From: Flagellimonas sp. 389
Lineage (GTDB): Bacteria > Bacteroidota > Bacteroidia > Flavobacteriales > Flavobacteriaceae
Assembly: GCF_018449435.1 (NCBI RefSeq)
Contig: NZ_JAHCMU010000003.1
Span: 124,001-188,000, forward strand
Reading direction: 5' to 3'
Length of the DNA stretch: 64,000 nt
The number at the start of each line of letters is the position of its first letter. The first letter of the stretch is position 1. Shown in pieces: positions 8,076 to 17,611 of this stretch. The notes beneath the pieces were generated by a model. It was given only the letters and a program-made list of their open reading frames with translations. It was not told the DNA's origin and searched no databases. Both the position numbers and the translations under genes were made by a program.

Positions 8076-11000
8076 ATGAGCTTTATTAATTCCGTACTTA
8101 AGGTTTTTGTTGGGGATAAATCCGAAAAGGATGTAAAATCCCTACAACCTTTAGTAAAAGAGATACGATCCTTTGAACAACAGCTTGAAGGATTGACACA
8201 CGATGAACTGAGAGAAAAAACAGTTTCATTTAAATCTAAAATACAGCAGGATTGCAAAGAAATCAATGACCAAATAGCATCCTTACAAGAAGAAGTACTT
8301 AATTCAACAGATATTGACCGAAACGAGGAGATTTATTCAGAAATTGATAAACTCGATGAAGAAGCCTACAAAATATCTGAAAATACACTGAACACCATTC
8401 TTCCCGAAGCATTCGCTGTGGTAAAGGAAACTGCAAAGCGTTTTGCTTCAAACGAGACCATTACCGTTACCGCTACAGAATTCGACAGGAGCATATCTGG
8501 ATCTAAGGATTATGTTACATTGGAGGCCGACAAAGCAATTTGGAAAAACTCATGGGATGCCGCAGGAAAAGAGGTGACTTGGGATATGGTGCACTATGAC
8601 GTACAGCTCATAGGCGGTATCGCACTTCACCAAGGAAAAATTGCAGAAATGCAAACCGGGGAAGGTAAAACATTGGTCGCCACGCTCCCACTCTATCTAA
8701 ATGCACTCTCGGGAAAAGGTGCACATTTGGTCACCGTAAACGATTATCTGGCAAAAAGGGATAGTGCTTGGATGGCTCCGATATTTGAGTTCCATGGACT
8801 TTCTGTTGAATGTATAGACAAACATCAGCCGAATTCGGATGGCAGAAGGGCAGCATACAATGCCGATATCACATATGGAACCAATAACGAGTTTGGTTTT
8901 GATTACCTAAGGGATAATATGGCACATACCCCTGGAGACTTGGTACAGCGTCCGCACCACTATGCCATAGTGGATGAGGTGGATTCCGTGTTGGTCGACG
9001 ATGCCCGTACACCTCTAATTATTTCGGGGCCTGTTCCCGAAGGAGACCGTCATGAGTTCAATGAGTTAAAACCAAATGTTTCTGATATAGTCCAAAAACA
9101 ACGTCAGCATTTAACAGGCGTTTTGGCAGAAGCTAAAAAACTGATAAAAGAAGGTGATACCAAAGAAGGCGGATTTTTGTTACTTCGTGTTTATAGAGGG
9201 TTGCCAAAAAATAAAGCCTTAATAAAGTTTTTAAGTGAAGAAGGTGTAAAACAGTTACTACAAAAAACCGAAAACTTCTACATGCAGGACAACAATAGGG
9301 AAATGCCTAAGGTAGATGCTGACCTATTGTTCACAATTGAAGAAAAAAACAATCAAATCGAACTTACGGACAAAGGAGTCGATTATCTTTCTGGAGATGA
9401 AAACAAGGACTTTTTTGTGATGCCGGATATTGGTGGGGAAATCGCTAAGATTGAAGCCCAAAATTTGGAAATTGAAAAAGAAGCTGAGCTCAAAGAAGAA
9501 CTTTTCAAGGAATTTGCGGTCAAGAGTGAGCGTATCCATACCATGAGCCAATTGTTAAAAGCATACACATTGTTTGAGAAAGATGTGGAATATGTGGTCA
9601 TGGACAACAAGGTAATGATCGTTGATGAGCAAACAGGCCGTATTATGGACGGGCGACGATATTCTGATGGTCTTCACCAAGCTATTGAAGCAAAGGAGAA
9701 CGTAAAGATTGAGGCAATGACCCAAACCTTTGCTACTGTAACGCTTCAAAACTACTTTAGAATGTACAATAAGCTGTCCGGTATGACCGGTACGGCAGTA
9801 ACCGAAGCAGGGGAATTCTGGGAAATCTACAAACTGGATGTTATGGAAATTCCCACGAACAGGCCAATTGCCCGTGATGACAGACAAGACCTTATATACA
9901 AGACCAAGCGAGAAAAATACAATGCAATCATCGATGAGGTCACACAATTGTCCAAATCGGGAAGACCCGTCCTTATCGGTACAACATCCGTAGAAATATC
10001 AGAATTGCTTTCCAAGTTATTGAGCGTTAGAAAGGTGCCACATAATGTATTGAACGCAAAACTGCATAAAAAAGAAGCGGATATCGTTGCCGAAGCAGGT
10101 AATGCAGGTATCGTCACTATTGCCACAAACATGGCGGGTCGTGGTACAGATATTAAATTATCGGCAGAAGTTAAAGCTGCTGGCGGATTGGCCATTGTAG
10201 GTACGGAACGTCACGATTCCAGACGTGTGGACAGACAGCTTCGTGGTCGTTCAGGACGTCAGGGAGATCCTGGAAGTTCACAATTCTATGTTTCATTAGA
10301 AGATAACCTAATGCGCCTATTTGGCTCTGATAGGGTAGCAAAGATGATGGACAGAATGGGCTTGGAAGAAGGAGAGGTCATTCAACATTCCATGATGACC
10401 AAATCCATAGAGCGTGCACAAAAGAAAGTCGAAGAGAATAACTTTGGTATACGTAAACGCCTTTTAGAGTATGATGATGTTATGAACGCCCAGCGAGAGG
10501 TGGTTTACAAAAGACGTAAGCATGCATTACAGGGCGAACGTTTGAAAGTGGACATTGCCAATATGATCTATGACACCTGCGAGGTCATTGCGGATACGAA
10601 CAAAGCAGCGGAAGATTATAAAAACTTCGAATTCGAACTCATTAAATACTTTTCCATCACTTCACCAGTGACCGAAGATGAATTTAAGAAAATGAGTTTT
10701 CAGGATATCGCCAATGTGGTTTACAAGGCTGCTTACGACTTCTATCAGCAAAAAATGGAGCGTAGTGCCACTGTGGCATTTCAGGTCATTAAAAAGGTTT
10801 ATGAGGACCAATCCAATAAGTTTGAACGGATTGTAGTTCCATTTACAGATGGCATTAAGACATTGAACGTAGTCACTAATCTTGAAGGAGCTTACACCAG
10901 TGATGGCAAACAGCTGATTACGGATTTTGAGAAAAATATTTCTCTTGCCATTATCGATGATTCCTGGAAGACGCATTTGCGTAAAATGGATGAATTGAAA

Positions 11001-11438
11001 CAATCCGTACAATTAGCGGTACACGAGCAAAAAGACCCCCTTCTTATTTATAAGTTTGAAGCTTTCGAACTTTTTAAAGAAATGATCGACAAAGTGAACA
11101 AGGAAGTAATTTCATTCTTGTTCAAGGGAGAACTGCCAACGGAAAACACCAATCAAATTCAAGAAGCAAGAAACGTTAGAAGACCTAAGGAAAAATTACA
11201 GACCACGAAGGAAGAAATTCCAAATAGCGATGAAATGGCGGCACAAAATAGGGCTGCTGGACAGACACAAGGTGGAAGACCTCAGGTAACCGAAACCATT
11301 GTAAGAGATAAGCCTAAAATTGGTAGAAATGAAAGAGTTACCATAAAAAATGTAATGTCCGGAGAGAGTAAAACGGTTAAATTCAAACAAGCTGAACCAC
11401 TACTGGATAAAGGTGAATGGGTATTGACCGAAGATTAA
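8076..11438 (+). CDS. secA: preprotein translocase subunit SecA
   Basis: The motor ATPase of Sec export, 1120 residues, somewhat longer than the roughly 900 of proteobacterial SecA; extra length is normal for Bacteroidota and lies in the insert around residues 330-480. Walker A is within MQTGEGKT at residues 192-199, the DEAD-like box DEVDSVLVDDART is near 305, and the NMAGRGTDIKL, GTERHDSRRVDRQLRGRSGRQGDPG region forms motifs of NBD2. The C-terminus lacks the cysteine zinc-binding tail of E. coli SecA, as is usual in this phylum. It is monocistronic with a strong terminator. Confidence 0.97.
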   Translation: MSFINSVLKVFVGDKSEKDVKSLQPLVKEIRSFEQQLEGLTHDELREKTVSFKSKIQQDCKEINDQIASLQEEVLNSTDIDRNEEIYSEIDKLDEEAYKISENTLNTILPEAFAVVKETAKRFASNETITVTATEFDRSISGSKDYVTLEADKAIWKNSWDAAGKEVTWDMVHYDVQLIGGIALHQGKIAEMQTGEGKTLVATLPLYLNALSGKGAHLVTVNDYLAKRDSAWMAPIFEFHGLSVECIDKHQPNSDGRRAAYNADITYGTNNEFGFDYLRDNMAHTPGDLVQRPHHYAIVDEVDSVLVDDARTPLIISGPVPEGDRHEFNELKPNVSDIVQKQRQHLTGVLAEAKKLIKEGDTKEGGFLLLRVYRGLPKNKALIKFLSEEGVKQLLQKTENFYMQDNNREMPKVDADLLFTIEEKNNQIELTDKGVDYLSGDENKDFFVMPDIGGEIAKIEAQNLEIEKEAELKEELFKEFAVKSERIHTMSQLLKAYTLFEKDVEYVVMDNKVMIVDEQTGRIMDGRRYSDGLHQAIEAKENVKIEAMTQTFATVTLQNYFRMYNKLSGMTGTAVTEAGEFWEIYKLDVMEIPTNRPIARDDRQDLIYKTKREKYNAIIDEVTQLSKSGRPVLIGTTSVEISELLSKLLSVRKVPHNVLNAKLHKKEADIVAEAGNAGIVTIATNMAGRGTDIKLSAEVKAAGGLAIVGTERHDSRRVDRQLRGRSGRQGDPGSSQFYVSLEDNLMRLFGSDRVAKMMDRMGLEEGEVIQHSMMTKSIERAQKKVEENNFGIRKRLLEYDDVMNAQREVVYKRRKHALQGERLKVDIANMIYDTCEVIADTNKAAEDYKNFEFELIKYFSITSPVTEDEFKKMSFQDIANVVYKAAYDFYQQKMERSATVAFQVIKKVYEDQSNKFERIVVPFTDGIKTLNVVTNLEGAYTSDGKQLITDFEKNISLAIIDDSWKTHLRKMDELKQSVQLAVHEQKDPLLIYKFEAFELFKEMIDKVNKEVISFLFKGELPTENTNQIQEARNVRRPKEKLQTTKEEIPNSDEMAAQNRAAGQTQGGRPQVTETIVRDKPKIGRNERVTIKNVMSGESKTVKFKQAEPLLDKGEWVLTED

Positions 11439-11463
11439 TCCAAGCATACATGCATAAAGATAG

Positions 11464-11496
11464 AATGACAGTCGAAAATGGCTGTCATTTTTGTTT
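11464..11496 (+). terminator. rho-independent terminator of secA
   Basis: AATGACAGTC, loop GAAAAT, GGCTGTCATT: a 10-bp stem with one G-U pair, followed by TTTTGTTT. It lies 26 bp after the secA stop. Confidence 0.85.
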
Positions 11497-11604
11497 ATAT
11501 GAAAAACATGTTTAGATTTACAGGAGAAAAGCCCCATAAAAAGCCAAATTTACCTCCTTCAGACCCCGTTTAAGAGTAAATAGCTGAATAACCAAACGTA
11601 GCAT

Positions 11605-12822
11605 ATGAAAATTCCTGTCAAGGATAAATATCGTTTACAAGACAAGATTGATTTGGTACTTAAGGTTAATTATAGTTCTTCTCTTTTCGCAGTCGTATTT
11701 GGCGCTATCTGCTATTTCTTTTTAGACATAAAGGAAATCATTCCGCTGACTTGTTTGAGCTACGCAGTTCTCAACATATTGAACACCATACTGTACCAAA
11801 AGCACAAAACCATACTTTTAACCTATAACATAACTTCCATGTTATCCTTGGTAGGTGCTATTGTAGTGACATTGTGCAGTGGAGGGATACAAAGCCCTTT
11901 TATTTTTGTTTTAGCGATTATCGTTTTTGCTGGATACGTGACTACACAGATTTACGGCCACTTTTACTTGATAATCAATTTGGTCATCCTCGTTATGCTC
12001 TTTCTTTATGATTTAGGGGATTTCCGAATTTTATCAAATGTTATTCCACTTAAATCAGAAAGTTGGTTTGCGTTTTTTAGTTTGATTTTTGCCGTGTATT
12101 TGCTGGGGGGTGTTTTTGGTAAAAATCTATTGAAAGCCCATCACAAATTATATAAATCCCGTAAAGAGATTCTAGAGCGTATAGATGAAAAAGAAACCTT
12201 ATTAAAAGAGGTGCATCATCGGGTCAAGAACAATCTGCAGACCGTTTCCAGTTTGTTGAGCTTACAATCAAGAGCTATTGCCGATGATAAAATCAGTAGT
12301 ATCATCAAGAGCAGTCAAAACAGGGTCGTATCCATGGCCATGGTTCATGAAATGCTGTACAAACGGGATGATTATCTATCCAAAATTGAATTAAGTCCCT
12401 ATGTCAAAGAATTGTGTGAATATCTGGTACGTTCCGTTAAAGGCAACACCAATGAAATCAAAATGAATCTTGACATTCATAACAACAAGTTGAGCATTGA
12501 TACTGTAATCCCACTTGGACTTATCATCAACGAAACCATAACGAACGCTCTCAAATACGGTATTTCTGAGGGTGAAGGAGGAGAAATCACCATTTCACTT
12601 AAAAACTTGCCCGATAATCGGTACGAATTATATCTTGGTGACAATGGGAAAGGCTATGCGGATAATTTTGATCCTAAAAATTCAAAATCCCTGGGATTAA
12701 AACTAATTTACAATCTTACAAGACAATTACGCGGCACCATTGCAAGGGACATGTCCAAAAAGGGCACTTATTACCGAATTGAATTTGAAGAAATAATCGA
12801 AGAATTCAATTCTGTTGATTAA
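11605..12822 (+). CDS. membrane sensor histidine kinase, HisKA_2 type
   Basis: A 405-residue kinase with about six membrane helices in residues 25-175, a short linker helix, then the HisKA_2 dimerisation/phosphoacceptor box KEVHHRVKNNLQTVSSLLSLQ with the histidine at 204/205. The HATPase domain shows IINETITNALKYG (N box), LGDNGKGY (G1) and a C-terminal G2-like LGLKLIYNLTRQL. There is no periplasmic sensor domain, so the membrane region itself may sense. No response regulator is adjacent, so it is an orphan. Kinases of this type often pair with LytTR or receiver-only regulators elsewhere. Confidence 0.88.
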   Translation: MKIPVKDKYRLQDKIDLVLKVNYSSSLFAVVFGAICYFFLDIKEIIPLTCLSYAVLNILNTILYQKHKTILLTYNITSMLSLVGAIVVTLCSGGIQSPFIFVLAIIVFAGYVTTQIYGHFYLIINLVILVMLFLYDLGDFRILSNVIPLKSESWFAFFSLIFAVYLLGGVFGKNLLKAHHKLYKSRKEILERIDEKETLLKEVHHRVKNNLQTVSSLLSLQSRAIADDKISSIIKSSQNRVVSMAMVHEMLYKRDDYLSKIELSPYVKELCEYLVRSVKGNTNEIKMNLDIHNNKLSIDTVIPLGLIINETITNALKYGISEGEGGEITISLKNLPDNRYELYLGDNGKGYADNFDPKNSKSLGLKLIYNLTRQLRGTIARDMSKKGTYYRIEFEEIIEEFNSVD

Positions 12823-12864
12823 AACGTTTTCCTATCTTTAGAAGATTAACCAATCTTCGTATAC

Positions 12865-15381
12865 ATGTTGAAAAAATTACTCCTTGGCGTGCTTTTTATA
12901 AGTAGTTCCATTTCAGCACAAGACTATTTCTACAAAAAATTTCATCCTTTTGATTCAAACGTACCCTCTCCTGAAGAATTCTTGGGCTATGGTATTGGTG
13001 AGAGACATACAAGGCATGATCTTATTGTAAGTTACTTTACCAAGCTTTCCGAAGTTTCGGATAGAGCAAACCTTTACGAGTACGGAAAAACTCATGAAGG
13101 CAGAAAATTGATCATGCTTACCGTGACCACTCCAGAAAACCTAAAAAATATAGATGGGCTAAAAACACAACATCTTAAGTTTACGGATCCTGCACAAAAC
13201 CCTTCAAACTATGATGAAGTGCCCATTTTTGTAAATCTGGCATACAATGTACACGGCAACGAGCCTTCAAGTTCTGAAGCGGCCTTACTCACGGCCTATA
13301 CTTTAGTGGCTTCCAACAATCCAGAAATACTGAATTATTTGAAAAATGGCGTCATGTTCATCGACCCAACTATAAATCCGGACGGTAGGGACCGACATAC
13401 CCAATGGGCAAATATGTACCAGGGCAACCCTTTGGTGGCAGACCCACAAGATGCGGAACATAACGAATACTGGCCTATGGGCAGAACCAATCATTATTGG
13501 TTTGATTTAAACCGGGATTGGCTATTGGGAATACACCCAGAAAGCCGTGGTAAACTAAAGTGGTACCATGAATGGTATCCCAATGTGGTTACCGATTTTC
13601 ATGAAATGGGCAGTCAAAGTTCGTACTTTTTTGAACCGATGAAGGACAATGGTTCACTCAATCCAATCATGCCAAAAGAGAACTATGTGGATTTGAACAA
13701 CCTTTTTGGGGATTACTACGCTGAAGCACTGGACAGCATTGGCTCTTTTTATTTTACAAAGGAAGTTTTTGATGGTACTTATCCCGGTTATGGCTCCTCC
13801 TATCCCGATTTACAAGGCGGATTGGGCCTACTGTTCGAACAGGCAAGTTCCAGAGGACATAAGCAAACTACTGCCTTTGGTGAAATTACATTTCCGTTCA
13901 CCATACGTAATCAGTACACATCGAGTATAACGACCGTTAAAGCGGCAGTGGAGAATAAAGCGTACCTACGAAAATACCAACAGAAGTTCTTTAAAAGTGG
14001 GTTGGATAATGCTTCAAAAAGCAGAATTAAAGGATATACTTTTAAAGATGGGAAAGATGCTAATCGCGTAAAGGCATTTGTAGACAAGCTTTTATTGCAT
14101 AAAATCGATGTATACAAATCTGGTGGTGGATTTGTTGTACCAACAAAACAACCACAGTATAGAATGGTGCAAACCATGTTCGAAACCTATGAAAAGTATC
14201 GAGATAGTGTCTATTACGATGCATCTGCTTGGTCCCTGGCGAACTTCTACAATATGAAGTACAAACCTACGACCTCTTTGGATTTTGGTGAAAAAGTGAC
14301 TTCCCTAGAAGGTTTGGTCAAAACTACCCCGGTTCAAAAAACAGCATACGCTTACATCATCGATTACAACGATTACAATGCGGTTGCGGCACTAAATCAT
14401 CTTCAATCTAACGGATTGGTCATTTCTTCATCTTCCAAACCTTTCACGGCAAAAACAGGAGAAGGGAATAAAAACTTCGGTTACGGTGCTCTTGTAATTC
14501 CCGTGAGCCTTCAGGAAAAGAATGAAAATCAAGTATTTGAATTGGTACAACAGGCACGAGAAAAATATCATGTGCCCATATACGCTGTCAATTCAGGATA
14601 TAACGTAGAAGGCATTGATTTGGGAAGCCGATGGATATCACCATTGAGAACTCCCAAAGCAGCAATGCTAATCGGTGACGGGGTTCGCTCCTACGAAGCT
14701 GGTGAAGTCTGGCATTTGTTGGACACTAGAGTACACATGCCCATAACCAAAATACCGATTCGAAACTTTGGAAGGGCTGATTTTGATAAGTACAATACCT
14801 TAGTAATGGTTTCTGGAAGCTACAATTTCACAAAAAAGCAACAGGAAAAACTAAAAGCTTGGGTAAGCAAGGGCAATACGTTGATTACTATAGGCAGTGC
14901 AACCAAATGGATTATCGATAAAAAAATAGTATCGGAAAAATTAACCAAATCAGAAGAAAAGGACTCAACGAGTATTGTAGAGCGCAAACCATACGTTAAT
15001 GCGCCAGAAAACATTGGGAAAGAAAGCGTTGGAGGTGCTATTTTTAAGGTTGATTTGGATATAACCCATCCTCTGGCCTTTGGGTATACCGATGACACTA
15101 TTCCAGTTTACAAAAACAATTCCGTTTGGTTGGCACCTAGTAAGAACGAATATGCCACTGTCGCAAAATACGCTAAAGATCCACATATTGATGGCTTTAT
15201 AACCAAAAAGAATATGGAAGAAAACCTAAAGCCTTCAGCCTCTCTAGTGGTAAGTAAACTAGGAAGCGGTAGAGTTGTCCTTTTTGCGGATAACCCCAAT
15301 TTTAGGGGGTCATGGTACGGAACCAACCGACTATTTTTGAATGCAATTTTTTTAGGGGATAAAATTAGAATTCCAGAATAA
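12865..15381 (+). CDS. secreted M14-family zinc carboxypeptidase
   Basis: An 838-residue protein with a signal peptide (cleavage after SISAQ, about residue 19). The M14 zinc ligands are visible as HGNE (H130, E133) and the histidine in VVTDFHEMG near residue 252; the general-base glutamate is likely in LLFEQASS near 330. The catalytic domain covers about residues 40-370 and is followed by a long C-terminal part including a glutamine-amidotransferase-like segment (DFDKYNTLVMVSGSYNF) near 640. It probably trims peptides outside the cytoplasm. The amidohydrolase gene follows after 9 bp, indicating an operon. Confidence 0.88.
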   Translation: MLKKLLLGVLFISSSISAQDYFYKKFHPFDSNVPSPEEFLGYGIGERHTRHDLIVSYFTKLSEVSDRANLYEYGKTHEGRKLIMLTVTTPENLKNIDGLKTQHLKFTDPAQNPSNYDEVPIFVNLAYNVHGNEPSSSEAALLTAYTLVASNNPEILNYLKNGVMFIDPTINPDGRDRHTQWANMYQGNPLVADPQDAEHNEYWPMGRTNHYWFDLNRDWLLGIHPESRGKLKWYHEWYPNVVTDFHEMGSQSSYFFEPMKDNGSLNPIMPKENYVDLNNLFGDYYAEALDSIGSFYFTKEVFDGTYPGYGSSYPDLQGGLGLLFEQASSRGHKQTTAFGEITFPFTIRNQYTSSITTVKAAVENKAYLRKYQQKFFKSGLDNASKSRIKGYTFKDGKDANRVKAFVDKLLLHKIDVYKSGGGFVVPTKQPQYRMVQTMFETYEKYRDSVYYDASAWSLANFYNMKYKPTTSLDFGEKVTSLEGLVKTTPVQKTAYAYIIDYNDYNAVAALNHLQSNGLVISSSSKPFTAKTGEGNKNFGYGALVIPVSLQEKNENQVFELVQQAREKYHVPIYAVNSGYNVEGIDLGSRWISPLRTPKAAMLIGDGVRSYEAGEVWHLLDTRVHMPITKIPIRNFGRADFDKYNTLVMVSGSYNFTKKQQEKLKAWVSKGNTLITIGSATKWIIDKKIVSEKLTKSEEKDSTSIVERKPYVNAPENIGKESVGGAIFKVDLDITHPLAFGYTDDTIPVYKNNSVWLAPSKNEYATVAKYAKDPHIDGFITKKNMEENLKPSASLVVSKLGSGRVVLFADNPNFRGSWYGTNRLFLNAIFLGDKIRIPE

Positions 15382-15390
15382 GATCATATC

Positions 15391-16947
15391 ATGAAAAAAC
15401 TACTCCTTCTTTCACTGCTATTTCAACTTATAACAGTCTACGGACAGGAAAAAATGAGCGAAGGACCATTTTCTCAGCTCATTATAAGGGGCGTCACCCT
15501 TATCAATGGTAATGGTGCCCCACCAAGGGGTCCTATCGATATTGTTGTGGAAAACAATAAAATTGTGGACATACAAGTGGTTGGATATCCTGGTGTTAAA
15601 ATCGATGCTTCCAAAAGGCCAAAATTAAAAGCCGGAGGAAAAGAACTTAATTGCAGTGGCATGTACCTTTTACCTGGATTTGTAGATATGCATGGACACA
15701 TAGGAGGTGTTTCACAAGGTGCCGATTACGATTATGTCTTTAAACTTTGGATGGCCCATGGAATTACTACGGTTAGAGAGCCAAGTGGGCGAGGTATCGA
15801 TTGGGCATTGGATTTAAAACGAAAAAGTAAAAAAAATGAAATCATTGCCCCAAGAGTATTTGCATACACCGGTTTTGGTCAAGGCAGTGACAAACCTATC
15901 AGTACTCCAGAAATGGCGAGGGAATGGGTTCGAGAAAACGCAAAAAAGGGTGCGGATGGTATTAAGTTCTTCGGTGCACCACCAGAAATAATGGCAGCAG
16001 CTTTGGATGAGAATAAAAAACTGGGACTGCGCTCTGCTTGCCACCACGCTCAAATGGATGTTTCGCGTTGGAATGTGTTAAATTCCGCAAGAGCTGGTCT
16101 CACAAGCATGGAGCATTGGTATGGACTTCCAGAAGCATTGTTTGAAGATAGAACGGTACAGGATTATCCTTTAGATTATAACTATCAGAACGAACAACAC
16201 CGCTTTGAGGAAGCTGGAAAACTTTGGACACAAGCTGCCAAACCCTATTCCGAGCATTGGAACAACGTAATGGACGAGCTCATTGAACTGGATTTTACGC
16301 TAGACCCTACGTTCAATATTTATGAGGCCAGTAGGGATTTACATCGTGCAAGACGTGCAGAATGGCACGAAGATTATACACTACCGTCACTTTGGAAATT
16401 TTATCAACCTAGCAAAATATCCCACGGTTCGTATTGGCATGATTGGGGTACCGAGCAAGAGGTTGCATGGCGAAAAAACTATCAATTATGGATGACCTTT
16501 GTAAATGAATATAAAAATCGAGGCGGCAGGGTAACCACTGGCTCCGATTCTGGTTTTATATTTCAATTATACGGTTTTGCCTATATACGGGAAATGGAAC
16601 TGCTCCGTGAAGCTGGATTTCATCCTTTGGAAATCATTAGGTCCGCTACCCTAAATGGCGCTGAAGCTTTGGGCATGTCCGATAAGATCGGTACCGTTGA
16701 GGTAGGTAAGCTTGCTGATTTTGTAATCGTTGGTGAAAATCCGTTAAAAAACTTAAAGGTGCTATACGGTACGGGTGCAATAAAATTGACCGATGATAAC
16801 GAAGTTGTACGTGTAGGCGGAGTAACCTATACTATAAAAGATGGGGTCGTTTACGACGCAAAGGCACTTTTACAAGACGTAAAGTCAACAGTACAGCGGC
16901 AGAAACAAAAATTAAACTACAAAATAAAGCAGCCAGGATTAAAATAG
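15391..16947 (+). CDS. exported amidohydrolase-family protein
   Basis: A 518-residue metal-dependent hydrolase with a signal peptide (MKKLLLLSLLFQLITVYGQ). The metal-binding HxH is in LLPGFVDMHGHIGG (H101, H103); further candidate ligands are the histidines in SACHHAQMD and SMEHWYG, and the aspartate in TTGSDSGF near residue 387. The C-terminal GTVEVGKLADFVIVGENPL is the usual return to the small beta domain. Family members include imidazolonepropionase-like and prolidase-like enzymes; the substrate is not evident. Co-transcription with the M14 peptidase suggests peptide or dipeptide breakdown. Confidence 0.85.
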   Translation: MKKLLLLSLLFQLITVYGQEKMSEGPFSQLIIRGVTLINGNGAPPRGPIDIVVENNKIVDIQVVGYPGVKIDASKRPKLKAGGKELNCSGMYLLPGFVDMHGHIGGVSQGADYDYVFKLWMAHGITTVREPSGRGIDWALDLKRKSKKNEIIAPRVFAYTGFGQGSDKPISTPEMAREWVRENAKKGADGIKFFGAPPEIMAAALDENKKLGLRSACHHAQMDVSRWNVLNSARAGLTSMEHWYGLPEALFEDRTVQDYPLDYNYQNEQHRFEEAGKLWTQAAKPYSEHWNNVMDELIELDFTLDPTFNIYEASRDLHRARRAEWHEDYTLPSLWKFYQPSKISHGSYWHDWGTEQEVAWRKNYQLWMTFVNEYKNRGGRVTTGSDSGFIFQLYGFAYIREMELLREAGFHPLEIIRSATLNGAEALGMSDKIGTVEVGKLADFVIVGENPLKNLKVLYGTGAIKLTDDNEVVRVGGVTYTIKDGVVYDAKALLQDVKSTVQRQKQKLNYKIKQPGLK

Positions 16948-17011
16948 CGTACATAGGCTATGATATTTATTGGGGTTTAAGTTGTGCAAAAATAATTTAT
17001 CGGATTTATTG

Positions 17012-17045
17012 CCTACTTTTCTAATCGGTAGGATGCTTTTTTTTT
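17012..17045 (+). terminator. weak terminator after the M14/amidohydrolase operon
   Basis: CCTAC (17012-17016) pairs with GTAGG (17028-17032), followed by ATGC and nine T residues. The stem is only five pairs, so this is a moderate call. Confidence 0.45.
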
Positions 17046-17057
17046 CGATTAACTGTA

Positions 17058-17183
17058 TTATAAGAAAAATCTTATTTTATTTTTGTGTGGATTCTTCGGT
17101 TTTTTCCTCCTAAATGAGAAAGCTATCGATGCGATAACAAATGCTACGCTAAAAAATAAAGCTACTGGAATTGCGATTCCCAT
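17058..17183 (-). CDS. candidate 41-residue membrane protein
   Basis: A minus-strand ORF of 41 residues (MGIAIPVALFFSVAFVIAS...) made of one hydrophobic helix over residues 3-23 and a basic tail (RRKKPKNPHKNK). It starts 9 bp after the stop of the small exported protein at 17193-17429 and is on the same strand, so it could be the second gene of a two-gene operon. No family is recognised. Membrane-helix-plus-basic-tail organisation supports it; short length weakens it. Confidence 0.35.
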   Translation of the reverse strand: MGIAIPVALFFSVAFVIASIAFSFRRKKPKNPHKNKIRFFL

Positions 17184-17192
17184 TTTTTAAGA

Positions 17193-17429
17193 TTAAGCCA
17201 ATTTAGATTTGTTTCTTTTGGTTCTAAAAGAAAGAGCTTTTTTAACTCTAGAGTTTTTGAACTTGTATAATCTAGCAACACTAGTTTCTTTTTTAACCTC
17301 TTCTTGAATTTCGATATTCAATTCAACAGCAACTGAAGTAGTTTCTACTTTAACTTCTTTAGAAACATCCTGAGCCATACCTAAAGTTGAGAAGAAAATT
17401 ACTGCGATAAGAGTTAAAATAGCTTTCAT
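17193..17429 (-). CDS. small exported basic protein
   Basis: A 78-residue protein with a clear signal peptide (MKAILTLIAVIFFSTLGMAQ, cleavage about residue 20). The mature part starts acidic/valine-rich (DVSKEVKVETTSVAVELNIE) and ends strongly basic (KNSRVKKALSFRTKRNKSKLA). I recognise no domain; similar short exported proteins are common in flavobacteria. The start is well placed, with an AT-rich leader upstream (17430-17611) that carries nothing else I can identify. Confidence 0.7.
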   Translation of the reverse strand: MKAILTLIAVIFFSTLGMAQDVSKEVKVETTSVAVELNIEIQEEVKKETSVARLYKFKNSRVKKALSFRTKRNKSKLA

Positions 17430-17611
17430 GATTTGGGTTTTTATTACATTGTAAATGTACCCTCACATGCTACCCAGCCCTGATTTAACTCGCCTAACTC
17501 CCTACTTTTTTCGGTGTGGGAATCTTTTTCGGCTGAAGTGTATTTTATCCTCGACAAACGTTTTTTAGCTCAAAAACAGTCCACCGATTCACTGTGCATT
17601 TCATCGATGTT

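Noticed and set aside
11499-11573. 24-residue plus-strand ORF (MKNMFRFTGEKPHKKPNLPPSDPV) after secA
   Set aside because: It starts within the T-rich end of the secA terminator and has no separate promoter; too short to support.
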